44,788 nucleotides of DNA from NCBI GenBank assembly GCA_023664365.1, contig JAMPFR010000024.1:1-44788 (forward strand). Direction: 5' to 3'. The first letter of the stretch is position 1. Every line of letters begins with the position of its first letter. The notes under the pieces are model-generated. The model was given only the letters and a program-made list of their open reading frames with translations, was not told the origin of the DNA and did no database searches. Positions 24,325-34,869 of the stretch are shown here, in pieces. This stretch comes from Acetatifactor muris. GTDB lineage: Bacteria; Bacillota; Clostridia; Lachnospirales; Lachnospiraceae. A program made the position numbers and the translations under genes.

Positions 24325-25885
24325 AAAGGTGATTGACGATCAGCTTGACCAGCTGAAAAGTATATGGTCGGGGCTTACCGCACAGGAAGGAGACATCATC
24401 CCTCTTATGCAGGAAGCGGTAAAGAACTGGATTCCGTCTGACATGGCGCAGGAGAGAGGGATTGTCCTGACTGTGGGAGACGGCATTGCCACTGTGGGCG
24501 GCCTGGAGAACGCCACATATGGTGAAATACTGATTTTTTCAAACAATATCAGAGGCATGGTGCAGGATCTGAAACGCGGGGAAATCGGCTGTATTCTCTT
24601 TGGCGACGAGCAGGATATACTCGAAGGAAGTATCGTAAAAAGGACAGGTAAAACGGCAGGTATTCCGGTTGGCGACTTATTTTTGGGGCGGGTGATCGAT
24701 GCCCTTGGTAATCCCATTGACGGCCGGGGGATAATACATGGGGACGGATATTGTCCCGTGGAAGCTCCTGCGCCGGGAATTATTGACAGGCAGCCGGTGA
24801 ATCGTCCGATGGAGACAGGCATCTTGGCGATTGACGCCATGTTTCCCATTGGCCGCGGACAGAGGGAACTGATTATCGGCGACAGGCAGACGGGTAAGAC
24901 AGCAATTGCACTGGATACTATTTTGAATCAAAAAGGAAAAGATGTCATCTGCATTTATGTGGCAATCGGACAAAAGGCGTCTTCCGTGGCTCAGCTTGTG
25001 GAAACATTGCGGAAACATGATGCGATGCAGTACTCTGTTGTTGTAAATGCGACTGCAAGTGATGCAGCCCCTCTGCAGTATATTGCCCCCTATGCAGGAT
25101 GCGCTTTGGGAGAATATTTTATGAGGAAAGGGAAGGACGTACTGATCGTGTACGATGACCTTTCCAAACACGCCATTGCTTACCGGGCGCTCAGTCTGCT
25201 TCTGGAACGTTCTCCGGGGCGTGAGGCCTATCCGGGTGACGTATTTTATCTGCATTCCCGTCTGTTGGAACGAGCCGCACATCTGTCAGAGGAGCTGGGG
25301 GGCGGCAGCATGACGGCGCTTCCCATTGTGGAAACCCAGGCGGGTGATGTTTCTGCTTATATCCCTACAAATATTATTTCAATTACGGACGGTCAGATAT
25401 TTCTTGAAAGCGCTCTTTTCTTTGCGGGTCAGAGACCGGCAGTCAACGTGGGATTGTCCGTGTCCCGGGTGGGCGGAAATGCGCAGACAAAAGCAATGAA
25501 AAAAGCGGCGGGGGATATACGTCTGGAACTGGCGCAATATCGGGAAATGGAAGTGTTCATGCAGTTTTCCAGCGACCTGGACGAAGTGACAAAAAAGCAG
25601 CTTACCTTTGGCCAGGGTCTGATGGAGCTTTTGAAGCAGGCACAATACCATCCCCTGAAACAAATAGATCAGGTACTCCTTCTGACAGCGGCGCTTGACC
25701 ATGTAATGCAGAATGTTTCCACTCACGGAATTCCGGAATTCGGGAAGGGTCTGATTGCATATGTAAAGGAGCAGCTTCCCGACGTCTGCACGGAAATCGA
25801 GAAAAGCGGGGCGCTTACGGATGAGGACAGGGAAAGAATACTTGAAGCATCAAGGAAATATCTGAAGGTGATAAAAGAAGGGTAA
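24317..25885 (+). CDS. atpA: ATP synthase F1 subunit alpha, unusual N-terminus
   Basis: A 522-aa non-catalytic nucleotide-binding subunit. Walker A is GDRQTGKT at about residues 188-195, some 19 residues later than in E. coli alpha (169). The extra length is at the N-terminus: the first 45 residues ([20 protein letters not shown] and on) lack the EEISxIIKxQI-type helix that binds delta in ordinary enzymes. From [12 protein letters not shown] onward the protein is canonical, including the [20 protein letters not shown] region and a full C-terminal domain. The ATG 24317 is preceded by GGGGAGG and overlaps atpF. It may be closer to the alternate/N-ATPase alpha group; a tree is needed. Confidence 0.94.
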   Translation: MNEKVIDDQLDQLKSIWSGLTAQEGDIIPLMQEAVKNWIPSDMAQERGIVLTVGDGIATVGGLENATYGEILIFSNNIRGMVQDLKRGEIGCILFGDEQDILEGSIVKRTGKTAGIPVGDLFLGRVIDALGNPIDGRGIIHGDGYCPVEAPAPGIIDRQPVNRPMETGILAIDAMFPIGRGQRELIIGDRQTGKTAIALDTILNQKGKDVICIYVAIGQKASSVAQLVETLRKHDAMQYSVVVNATASDAAPLQYIAPYAGCALGEYFMRKGKDVLIVYDDLSKHAIAYRALSLLLERSPGREAYPGDVFYLHSRLLERAAHLSEELGGGSMTALPIVETQAGDVSAYIPTNIISITDGQIFLESALFFAGQRPAVNVGLSVSRVGGNAQTKAMKKAAGDIRLELAQYREMEVFMQFSSDLDEVTKKQLTFGQGLMELLKQAQYHPLKQIDQVLLLTAALDHVMQNVSTHGIPEFGKGLIAYVKEQLPDVCTEIEKSGALTDEDRERILEASRKYLKVIKEG

Positions 25886-25897
25886 GGAGCGATTGTG

Positions 25898-28223
<2,326 letters not shown>

Positions 28224-28224
<1 letters not shown>

Positions 28225-28649
28225 TGAATCGGTTTCAGATTTCCATTCTGGCCGCGGACAGCGTTTTGTATGAAGGCGCCTGTGAGTCTCTTGTTGTTCC
28301 CACTCCACAGGGGATGTATGGAATTCTTGCAAAACACAGCAATATGATCAGCGCAGTGGCGCCGGGGCGGCTTTCCTATCGGATACCGGGAGGAGAGGAA
28401 CAGTATGCGGCGGTGTCGGCGGGGCTTGTTAAAGTTGAAAATAATGAGGTGCTGGTGCTGGTGGATACGGCGGAGCGCCCGGAAGATATTGACGTCAACC
28501 GGGCAAGGAGAGCTGCGGATGAGGCGAAGGAAGCTATCCTGCAGAAGAGAAGTATTCGGGAATATCGTTCGGCGCAGGCGAATCTTGCAAGAGAGATCAA
28601 CCGCCTTAAAGTAAAGAGGCAGTATGATGACCGCATGGAAAAGCAATAA
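28224..28649 (+). CDS. atpC: ATP synthase F1 subunit epsilon
   Basis: A 141-aa subunit with the N-terminal beta sandwich (FQISILAADSVLYEG, TPQGMYGILAKHSNM) and a C-terminal pair of helices from about residue 88 (DVNRARRAADEAKEAILQ). Its length is normal. The start overlaps the beta stop by one base (TAATG). It couples rotor to c-ring and can inhibit ATP hydrolysis. It is the last gene of the operon; recJ begins 23 bp later, and delta is not encoded after it either. Confidence 0.94.
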
Positions 28650-28672
28650 GGCAGGCGTGTATCGGATTGGTG

Positions 28673-30481
28673 ATGCAGATGGAAAAATGGTATGTGGCGG
28701 CGAAAAAAGCGGACTTTGACAAATGGGCGGCGGAATTTCAAATCAGTCCCGTGCTGGCAAGAATTTTGCGGAACCGGGATTTGACGGAGGAAGCACAGGT
28801 CAGGAAGTTTCTGCAGGGAACCCTGAAGGACTGCTATTCCCCATGGCTCATGAAGGATATGGAGAAGGCGGTGGAGCTTATAACCCAGGCAGTGGAGCAG
28901 GGGGTATCTATCCGGGTCATCGGAGATTATGACGTGGACGGTATCTGTTCCACTTATATTCTGACAAAGGGGCTTCAGCTGCTTGGCGCGAAAGCGGACG
29001 CAGCCATTCCGCACCGCATTCACGACGGTTACGGTTTAAATGATTCTCTGATTGAAGAGGCGAAGCAGGACGGGGTGGGAATGATTGTCACCTGCGACAA
29101 CGGCATTGCGGCGGCAGCCCAGATCGAGCTGGCAAATACCTACGGCATTCGGGTGATTGTCACTGACCATCATGAGGTTCCCTTTCAGGAGGAGCAGGAT
29201 GAGGCCGGAAATATTGTCAAAAGAGAGCTTCTGCCTCCGGCCATGGCGGTCATTGACCCGAAGCAGGCGCAGTGCGCCTATCCGTTCCCGGGTATCTGCG
29301 GGGGCGTGGTGGCCTATAAGCTGATGCAGGCTATTGGGGAGCGGACGAAGCATCCCGGCCTGGAAGAGGTCATGGAGGAATTCCTGGAATTTGCGGCTTT
29401 GTCTACTGTCTGCGATGTGATGGAGCTGAAGGATGAGAACAGGATTCTGGTTAAAGAGGGGCTGAAGCGTCTCAGAGCTACCCGAAATCAGGGACTGCGG
29501 GCGCTGATGGAGGTCAATCAGCTGGAACCTGCAGGCATAAATGTCTATCATCTGGGCTTTGTCATAGGCCCCTGCCTGAATGCCACAGGACGGCTGGACA
29601 CGGCAAGGCGGGCGCTGGAGCTTCTGCAGAGCCGCACAGAGCAGGAAGCCTTCGGGCTGGCCGGGGAGCTGAAGGAAATGAACGACAGCCGCAAGAACCT
29701 GACGTTAAAGGGTGTGGAGGAGGCGGAGCAATTTATCCGGGAGAACTGCCTGGAGCAGGACAAGGTGATGGTTATTTTCCTGCCGTCGGTGCATGAAAGC
29801 CTGGCGGGAATTGTTGCAGGGAGAATCAGGGAGCGGTACAATCATCCGGTCTTTATCCTGACAGAAGGTGAGGAGGGAGTCAAAGGATCGGGGCGCTCCA
29901 TTGAAGGATATCACATGTATAACGCCATGGTACAGGTGAAGAAATATTTTTCAAAGTTCGGCGGCCATGCCATGGCGGCGGGACTGTCCATGATATCGGA
30001 ACTGCCGGCAGTGGGAGACGAAAAAATCATAGAGGGCTTTCGCCGGGAGATCAATGAGAAGTGTGATCTGAAGGAGGAAGACTTTGCCGCCAGAGTACAC
30101 ATTGACGTGCCCATGCCCATGGATTACGGCACGGAGGAGCTGGCGGAGGAGCTGAATCTGCTGGAGCCCTTCGGGGTGGGAAATCCCAAGCCTTTGTTTG
30201 CGGAAAAGGATCTGGTTTTCTTGGCGGGTTTTAAAATGGGGGCTAAGAAAAACTGCGCCAGATACACGGTACAGACCTTAGGGGGAAGCCGGAAGCAGCT
30301 GGTATATTTCGGTGATCTGGAAAGGTTCGGGCGCTTTCTGGAGGAGAAATACGGAGCTGGGAGTGAAGAGGCGCTGTACGCCGGGCAGGCGCGGCTGAAG
30401 GTATCCGTGGTTTACCAGCTGGGGACGAATACCTATAAAGGAAAGAAGGAATTGCAGTATGTGATGCAGTATTACTGCTGA
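28673..30481 (+). CDS. recJ: Single-stranded-DNA-specific exonuclease RecJ
   Basis: A protein of about 602 aa. The start is uncertain among TTG 28667, ATG 28673 and ATG 28679, since the ribosome binding site is poor (AAGGCAGG). The DHH domain shows DYDVDGICST (about residues 85-94) and DHHEVP (about 163-168), and the DHHA1 part has GSGRSIEGYHM and FGGHAMAAGLS. These bind the metals and the 5' end of the DNA. RecJ degrades single strands 5' to 3' in recombination and repair, working with RecF-pathway proteins. It follows atpC by 23 bp but is unrelated to it in function; co-transcription is possible. Confidence 0.96.
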   Translation: MQMEKWYVAAKKADFDKWAAEFQISPVLARILRNRDLTEEAQVRKFLQGTLKDCYSPWLMKDMEKAVELITQAVEQGVSIRVIGDYDVDGICSTYILTKGLQLLGAKADAAIPHRIHDGYGLNDSLIEEAKQDGVGMIVTCDNGIAAAAQIELANTYGIRVIVTDHHEVPFQEEQDEAGNIVKRELLPPAMAVIDPKQAQCAYPFPGICGGVVAYKLMQAIGERTKHPGLEEVMEEFLEFAALSTVCDVMELKDENRILVKEGLKRLRATRNQGLRALMEVNQLEPAGINVYHLGFVIGPCLNATGRLDTARRALELLQSRTEQEAFGLAGELKEMNDSRKNLTLKGVEEAEQFIRENCLEQDKVMVIFLPSVHESLAGIVAGRIRERYNHPVFILTEGEEGVKGSGRSIEGYHMYNAMVQVKKYFSKFGGHAMAAGLSMISELPAVGDEKIIEGFRREINEKCDLKEEDFAARVHIDVPMPMDYGTEELAEELNLLEPFGVGNPKPLFAEKDLVFLAGFKMGAKKNCARYTVQTLGGSRKQLVYFGDLERFGRFLEEKYGAGSEEALYAGQARLKVSVVYQLGTNTYKGKKELQYVMQYYC

Positions 30482-30561
30482 GAAGGGTCCGGCAATGACC
30501 GGCCGGGTCATGGCACAGGCTTTTGCGGAGGGTAAAATACTGCGTACCTTGTATTCCGGAT

Positions 30562-32355
30562 TTAGTCCGACACGGCCTGTATCCCGGAAATGTCGCTGTC
30601 GATGCTCATGGAGAAATTGGTGTAATAGACCACAAAGCCGGGCTTTGCACCGGCAGGCTTCTTTATATGCTTTTTCTGAATATAGTCGATTTCCACCTTT
30701 TCCTGGTCCCGCCCCTTAGAGTAGTAGGCCGCCAGCCGGGCCGCTTCTTCAAAGGTGCGATCCGGCAGTTCGTCTGCGCTGCCCATTCTTACGATGACAT
30801 GGGAGCCGGGGATTTTCTTGGCATGAAACCACCAGTCGTTGCCTGTGGCAACTTTAAAGGTAAGTTCGTCATTCTGATAGTTATTTTTTCCCACATACAT
30901 ATGAAAGCCGTCGCTGCTGAGATAGTGGAAGGGTCTGCTTGCGGTTTTCTGTTTTTTGGAGCCGCCCTTCCGGCGGATATAGCCGCTTTCCGTGAGTTCC
31001 TCCTTTATTTCCGCCAGATCCTCCTCTCGCAGGGCAATATCCAGAGAATTAGAGACGGATTCCAGATGGTCGATTTCTGATTTGACTTCTTTGGTCAACT
31101 GCGAAAGGGCTTCATAGGTGCGTTTCAGTTTGCTGTATTTGTCAAAGTATTTCTTGGCATTTTCCGTGGGGCTTAAGGTAGGATCCAGAGGGATAGTCAC
31201 GGTCTCATTGGTATAGTAATTTAGGGCCTCCAGAGTCTTTGCACCGGGCTGTACGCCGTAACCGTAGGTGTTCAGCAGTTCGCCGTAGACCCGGTAGGCG
31301 TCCCTTTTTTCCGTATCCTGTATCTGGCGCAGCTGCAAATCATATTTCTTCACATTGCGCTCCAGGGCGGTCTGGACAATATGCCGCAGATCCGCGGATT
31401 TCTGCCGGATGCGGAGCAGAGAGTTCTTTTCGGCATAATATTTTTCCAACAGGGCGGACATGGAATCACAGGGGACGGTGCAGCTTCCGGGGTATTGCCG
31501 ATCCGGGAGGGAACGGATGTCTCCCCGGGCTGAGGGATAGCCGTAGATTGCCAGCGGCAGTGCGCAGAATTCCACCGGATTGCCGTGCTCGTAAGCAATA
31601 TTGGGAGAGAACCGCTCCTCTGTAACGGCGGCGGTCATTTTGGAGAAGGCCGCATAAAGTGCGCGGTAGTCCGAATCAGTCAATGCGGCGGTGGGCTGTT
31701 CTCCGTCAATGCCTGCCTCGAAGCACAGCTCCTGGGCCAGTATGGGAGAAATCCCGGTAAAGCTTCCGTAGATCGATTTAAAAACGGGCTGGGGCTTTGC
31801 TGAGAGGGCGCTGTAAAAAGTGTCAAAATCCGTGTTCAGGGCGTCCAGCTTGTCCTGGGTCTGCGCTACGAAATAGGGCTTCCCGGGAAGAACCTCCCGG
31901 ACGCTGCTGACGGCTGCGGAAATATGCTTGATGCTGTCGATGATTACACCATCATCATCGCAGAAGATGATATTGCTGTGTTTCCCCATGATTTCGATTA
32001 TCAATGTTTTGCTGCGTAAATCTCCCATTTCATCCAGATGTTCAATGTGAATGCGGACAATACGCTCAAGTCCCGGCTGGGAAATATCAGTAATGCGCCC
32101 GTTCTGTAAATGCTTTCGCAGGAGCATACAGAAATTGGGGGCGGTCATAGGGCTTGGCTTGCTGTTTTCGGTCAGATAAATCAAGGGCAGGGAGGCGCTG
32201 GCGGAGAGCAGAAGTTTCTTCTGTCCCCCGGGCTGCCTGACAGTCAGGAGCAGTTCGTCCTCCTCCGGCTGGGCAATCTTATACAGCCGTCCCCCTGTCA
32301 GCTCCCGCTTAAGTTCGCTTACTACATTTGCTATTGTAACGCCGTCAAATGCCAT
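30562..32355 (-). CDS. rqcH: Ribosome quality control factor RqcH (NFACT family)
   Basis: A 597-aa NFACT protein. The N-terminal domain opens FDGVTIANVVSELKREL and includes LIIEIMGKHSNIIFCD; the E-R of the D/E-R motif lies in PGLERIVRIH near residue 110. A coiled-coil middle (about residues 285-430) and the NFACT-R domain follow (WWFHAKKIPGSHVIVRMG, about 500-585). RqcH binds stalled 50S subunits and adds alanine tails to nascent chains. The same family was earlier described as fibronectin-binding proteins. It is divergent from yicC; a tandem 12-bp repeat sits before its start, after which AAAGGAGAG is the ribosome binding site. Confidence 0.95.
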   Translation of the reverse strand: MAFDGVTIANVVSELKRELTGGRLYKIAQPEEDELLLTVRQPGGQKKLLLSASASLPLIYLTENSKPSPMTAPNFCMLLRKHLQNGRITDISQPGLERIVRIHIEHLDEMGDLRSKTLIIEIMGKHSNIIFCDDDGVIIDSIKHISAAVSSVREVLPGKPYFVAQTQDKLDALNTDFDTFYSALSAKPQPVFKSIYGSFTGISPILAQELCFEAGIDGEQPTAALTDSDYRALYAAFSKMTAAVTEERFSPNIAYEHGNPVEFCALPLAIYGYPSARGDIRSLPDRQYPGSCTVPCDSMSALLEKYYAEKNSLLRIRQKSADLRHIVQTALERNVKKYDLQLRQIQDTEKRDAYRVYGELLNTYGYGVQPGAKTLEALNYYTNETVTIPLDPTLSPTENAKKYFDKYSKLKRTYEALSQLTKEVKSEIDHLESVSNSLDIALREEDLAEIKEELTESGYIRRKGGSKKQKTASRPFHYLSSDGFHMYVGKNNYQNDELTFKVATGNDWWFHAKKIPGSHVIVRMGSADELPDRTFEEAARLAAYYSKGRDQEKVEIDYIQKKHIKKPAGAKPGFVVYYTNFSMSIDSDISGIQAVSD

Positions 32356-32367
32356 GGCTCTCTCCTT

Positions 32368-32391
32368 TTATAATGTAACTTATAATGTAAC
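32368..32391 (-). repeat. Tandem 12-bp repeat upstream of rqcH
   Basis: TTATAATGTAAC occurs twice without a gap (32368-32379, 32380-32391, as read on +). On the minus strand each unit carries an ATTATAA-like -10 sequence, so the pair may be a duplicated -10 element or a repressor site next to the rqcH ribosome binding site. No clear -35 box is seen. Confidence 0.5.
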
Positions 32392-32453
32392 TGAAACACC
32401 TCTGTTTTCACAGTCTACCAGATTTATTCGGAAAAAGCAATGGCGGGGCACTC

Positions 32454-32482
32454 TTGACGCTTTCCGAAACATACATTATAAT
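32454..32482 (+). promoter_or_regulatory. Promoter of the yicC-remA-gmk-rpoZ operon
   Basis: TTGACG (32454-32459) and a perfect TATAAT (32477-32482) with a 17-nt spacer, about 75 nt before the yicC ATG. Confidence 0.75.
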
Positions 32483-32555
32483 AAGAAGTGCTTACGGCTT
32501 ACAGCATTTGGCAGCAGGAAGCGTCTGACGGCAGTATGTCGGGATAGGAGCACTG

Positions 32556-33434
32556 ATGATAAAAAGTATGACCGGCTTCGGCAGATGCGAGGCCGAGGAG
32601 AACAACAGAAAGTTCACGGTGGAGATAAAGGCGGTAAACCATCGTTATCTGGACGTCAATATTAAGATGCCGAAGGCTTTGAACTATTTTGAGTCGGCCA
32701 TCCGCAGTGAACTGAAAAAGTACATTTCCAGAGGCAAGGTGGATGTTTTCATTTCCTATGAGGATCTTTCCGAGCATACCTGTTCGGTTCGCTATCATAA
32801 AGAGGTAGCGGAGGAGTATCTGCTTTATCTGCGCCGGATGGCGGAGGAGTTCGGACTGGAGGATGACGTCCGGGTTTCCACTCTGGCCAGATATCCTGAG
32901 GTCTTTACCATGGAAGAGGCGGGAGCAGATGAGGAAGAACTCTGGAAGGAACTGCAGAGGGCGGTGGAAGGCGCGGCGAAGATGTTTGTGGAAAGCCGGG
33001 TCAAAGAGGGAGAGCATCTGAAGGAGGATCTGCTGGAAAAGCTTACAGGTATGCTGAAGCTGGTGGATTTCATTGCGGAGCGGTCGCCTCAGATCGTGGC
33101 GGAATACCGCCGCAGGCTGGAGGAGAAGGTGAAGGAGCTTCTGGGCGACAACACCGTGGACGAAAGCAGGCTGCTGACAGAGGTTACCATCTTCGCGGAC
33201 AAGATATGTGTGGACGAGGAGATTGTACGGCTCCGCAGTCATATCGAAACCACCCGTACAGCTTTGCAGGAGGGCGGCTCCATCGGGCGCAAGCTTGACT
33301 TTATCGCCCAGGAGATGAACCGTGAGGCAAATACCACGCTTTCGAAGGCAAACGATCTGGAAATTTCAAACTGCGCCATAGAGCTGAAGACGGAGATCGA
33401 GAAGGTGCGGGAGCAGATCCAGAATATTGAATAA
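32556..33434 (+). CDS. YicC/YloC family endoribonuclease-like protein
   Basis: A 292-aa protein of normal length for the family. The N-terminal signature MIKSMTGFGRCEAEEN and VEIKAVNHRYLDV are diagnostic, as is the C-terminal DUF1732 part (RLRSHIETTR, GRKLDFIAQEMNREANTTLSKAND). Members have been reported to act on RNA as endoribonucleases. In Firmicutes the gene heads a cluster with remA, gmk and rpoZ, as here. The ribosome binding site is TAGGAG. Confidence 0.95.
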   Translation: MIKSMTGFGRCEAEENNRKFTVEIKAVNHRYLDVNIKMPKALNYFESAIRSELKKYISRGKVDVFISYEDLSEHTCSVRYHKEVAEEYLLYLRRMAEEFGLEDDVRVSTLARYPEVFTMEEAGADEEELWKELQRAVEGAAKMFVESRVKEGEHLKEDLLEKLTGMLKLVDFIAERSPQIVAEYRRRLEEKVKELLGDNTVDESRLLTEVTIFADKICVDEEIVRLRSHIETTRTALQEGGSIGRKLDFIAQEMNREANTTLSKANDLEISNCAIELKTEIEKVREQIQNIE

Positions 33435-33521
33435 GCAGGGGATGACTGTCGGAGATGAAGCCTGCGGACAGCAGTGACCGGTGGGCAGTGATTGGCAAAT
33501 TGAAAGGAAAGAGGCGGTTGG

Positions 33522-33797
33522 ATGCTGATTCACATCGGATTCGGCAATATTGTGAATACTACAAAGATTATCGCCATAGTCAGCCCGGATTCCGCGCCGG
33601 TGAAGCGGTTGGTGCAGAGTGCGAAGGAAAAGGGCATGGCCATTGACGCTACCCAGGGACGCAGAACCAAGTCGGTGCTGGTCATGGAGAACAGCCAGGT
33701 AGTGTTGTCGGCTCTTTTGCCGGAGACCATTGCGGGGCGTGTTCAGACGGGCCAGGAGGACGGCGTCCAGCCCGGGGCAGAGGATGATGCAGAGTAG
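33522..33797 (+). CDS. remA: RemA/DUF370 family DNA-binding regulator
   Basis: A 91-aa protein beginning MLIHIGFGNIVNTTKIIAIV, with the conserved SPDSAPVKRL and DATQGRRTKSVLVMENSQVVLSAL run (residues about 20-66). RemA in Bacillus subtilis is a ring-shaped DNA-binding protein that activates biofilm matrix and osmoprotection genes; whether that role holds here is unknown. The acidic tail after residue 75 is variable. The gene lies between yicC and gmk, as in many Firmicutes. Start ATG after GGAAAGAGG. Confidence 0.93.
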   Translation: MLIHIGFGNIVNTTKIIAIVSPDSAPVKRLVQSAKEKGMAIDATQGRRTKSVLVMENSQVVLSALLPETIAGRVQTGQEDGVQPGAEDDAE

Positions 33798-33806
33798 GAG
33801 CAGGGT

Positions 33807-34445
33807 ATGAAACAAAAGGGAATTTTGATAGTCCTGTCCGGTTTCTCCGGTGCAGGCAAGGGAACAGTGGTAAAGACGCTTTTAAAAAAATATGACAATT
33901 ACGCCCTCTCTGTTTCCATGACTACCAGAGCCCCCAGAGCGGGGGAGCGGGATGGGGTGGAATATTTTTTCACCACAAGGGAAAAGTTTGAGGAGACGAT
34001 TGTGGGAAACGGGTTGATTGAATATGCGCTTTACTGCGGCAATTACTACGGAACCCCCAGCGCCTATGTGGAGGAGCAGCTGGCGGCAGGAAAGAACGTT
34101 ATCCTGGAGATAGAGATTCAGGGAGCATTGAAGATTAAGGAGAAATTTCCCGAGAGCCTGCTGATGTTTATAACGCCGCCAAATGTCCGGGAATTAAAGC
34201 GCAGACTGGAAGGGAGAGGGACGGAAAGCCCGGAGGTGGTTGCCCGGCGCCTTGCCCGTGCGTCAGAGGAATCAGAAGGCATTTCAGCCTATGATTATAT
34301 AGTAGTGAATGATGATCTGGAGGTCTGCGTGGAGGAGGTTCACCGCCTGGTGGACGCGGCCCGCAGAGCGCCTGTCAGAAGGCAGGAATTTATAAAAGAA
34401 ATCACTGAGGAACTGAAGGGTTTCGCGAAAGGAGCAGATTTATAA
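33807..34445 (+). CDS. gmk: Guanylate kinase
   Basis: A 212-aa enzyme that makes GDP from GMP and ATP. The P-loop GFSGAGKGTVVK lies at about residues 11-22, and the GMP-binding region includes SVSMTTRAPRAGERDGVEYFF (split here: TTRAPR then GERDGVEYFF) and the Tyr in ALYCGNYYGTP. The lid and C-terminal helix are complete. It lies 9 bp after remA and overlaps rpoZ by one base. The product feeds the GTP pool, which is also the substrate of alarmone synthetases such as the one at 39633-40706. Confidence 0.97.
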   Translation: MKQKGILIVLSGFSGAGKGTVVKTLLKKYDNYALSVSMTTRAPRAGERDGVEYFFTTREKFEETIVGNGLIEYALYCGNYYGTPSAYVEEQLAAGKNVILEIEIQGALKIKEKFPESLLMFITPPNVRELKRRLEGRGTESPEVVARRLARASEESEGISAYDYIVVNDDLEVCVEEVHRLVDAARRAPVRRQEFIKEITEELKGFAKGADL

Positions 34446-34678
34446 TGTTACATCCATCTTATTCAGACTTAATGAAAGTTGTAAACAGTGAGGTTGAGCA
34501 GGGCGAGGCGCCGGTGGTCAACAGCCGCTATTCTATTGTGATGGCTACGTCCAAGCGGGCAAGGCAGCTGATTGCAGGAGAGGAAGCACTGGTAGAGAAC
34601 ACGGACAGGAAGCCGCTTTCCGTTGCCATAGAGGAGCTGAACCAGAGCCGGATCAAGATACTTGGCGACGAAGAATAA
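34445..34678 (+). CDS. rpoZ: DNA-directed RNA polymerase subunit omega
   Basis: A 77-aa protein with the omega core NSRYSIVMATSKRARQLI and LSVAIEELNQSRI. The ATG at 34445 overlaps the gmk stop (TAATG), so translation is coupled. Omega helps assemble RNA polymerase. The next 190 bp are gene-free and hold three hairpins. Confidence 0.95.
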   Translation: MLHPSYSDLMKVVNSEVEQGEAPVVNSRYSIVMATSKRARQLIAGEEALVENTDRKPLSVAIEELNQSRIKILGDEE

Positions 34679-34687
34679 AGAGAGGGG

Positions 34688-34719
34688 CTGTTGCAGAACG
34701 GCGGCTTTCTGCAGGACAG
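34688..34719 (+). other. Hairpin downstream of rpoZ
   Basis: CTGT-TGCAGAA (34688-34698) pairs with TTCTGCA (34707-34713) and, after a 2-nt bulge, ACAG (34716-34719): 11 pairs around an 8-nt loop. No U-tract follows, so it is a stem-loop in the 3' UTR rather than a terminator. Confidence 0.5.
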
Positions 34720-34768
34720 ATTTCGATATCCTGTAGAAATCCCGTGTGATGCAGCAGCTTTTTTCATG

Positions 34769-34803
34769 ACAATAGAATTCCCGCGAAGCGTGAATTCTAT
34801 TGT
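34769..34803. other. Long perfect inverted repeat in the rpoZ-rimO spacer
   Basis: CAATAGAATTC (34770-34780) and GAATTCTATTG (34792-34802) form an 11-bp perfect stem, lengthened by an outer A-T pair and, after one mismatch, an inner CGC-GAA-GCG cap. It lacks a U-tract on either strand. It could be a dispersed REP-like element, a protein site or an mRNA-stability stem-loop. Confidence 0.5.
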
Positions 34804-34832
34804 TGAAGTGAGAAACAACGGGTTTGTCTTGT

Positions 34833-34853
34833 AAGCGGACACGTCCGCTTTTT
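34833..34853 (+). terminator. Intrinsic terminator before rimO
   Basis: AAGCGGA (34833-34839), loop CACG, TCCGCTT (34844-34850), then TTT, giving a run of five T. It is nearly the same as the element at 6672-6694. It should end the yicC-rpoZ transcript, but it lies only 17 bp before the rimO start, so rimO would need read-through or a start site within the hairpin region. Confidence 0.65.
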
Positions 34854-34869
34854 GTGGGGCAGGATTGAG

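Noticed and set aside
30482-30561. Terminator between the convergent recJ and rqcH genes
   Set aside because: Only short CCGG pairings are seen and no T-tract follows; nothing convincing.
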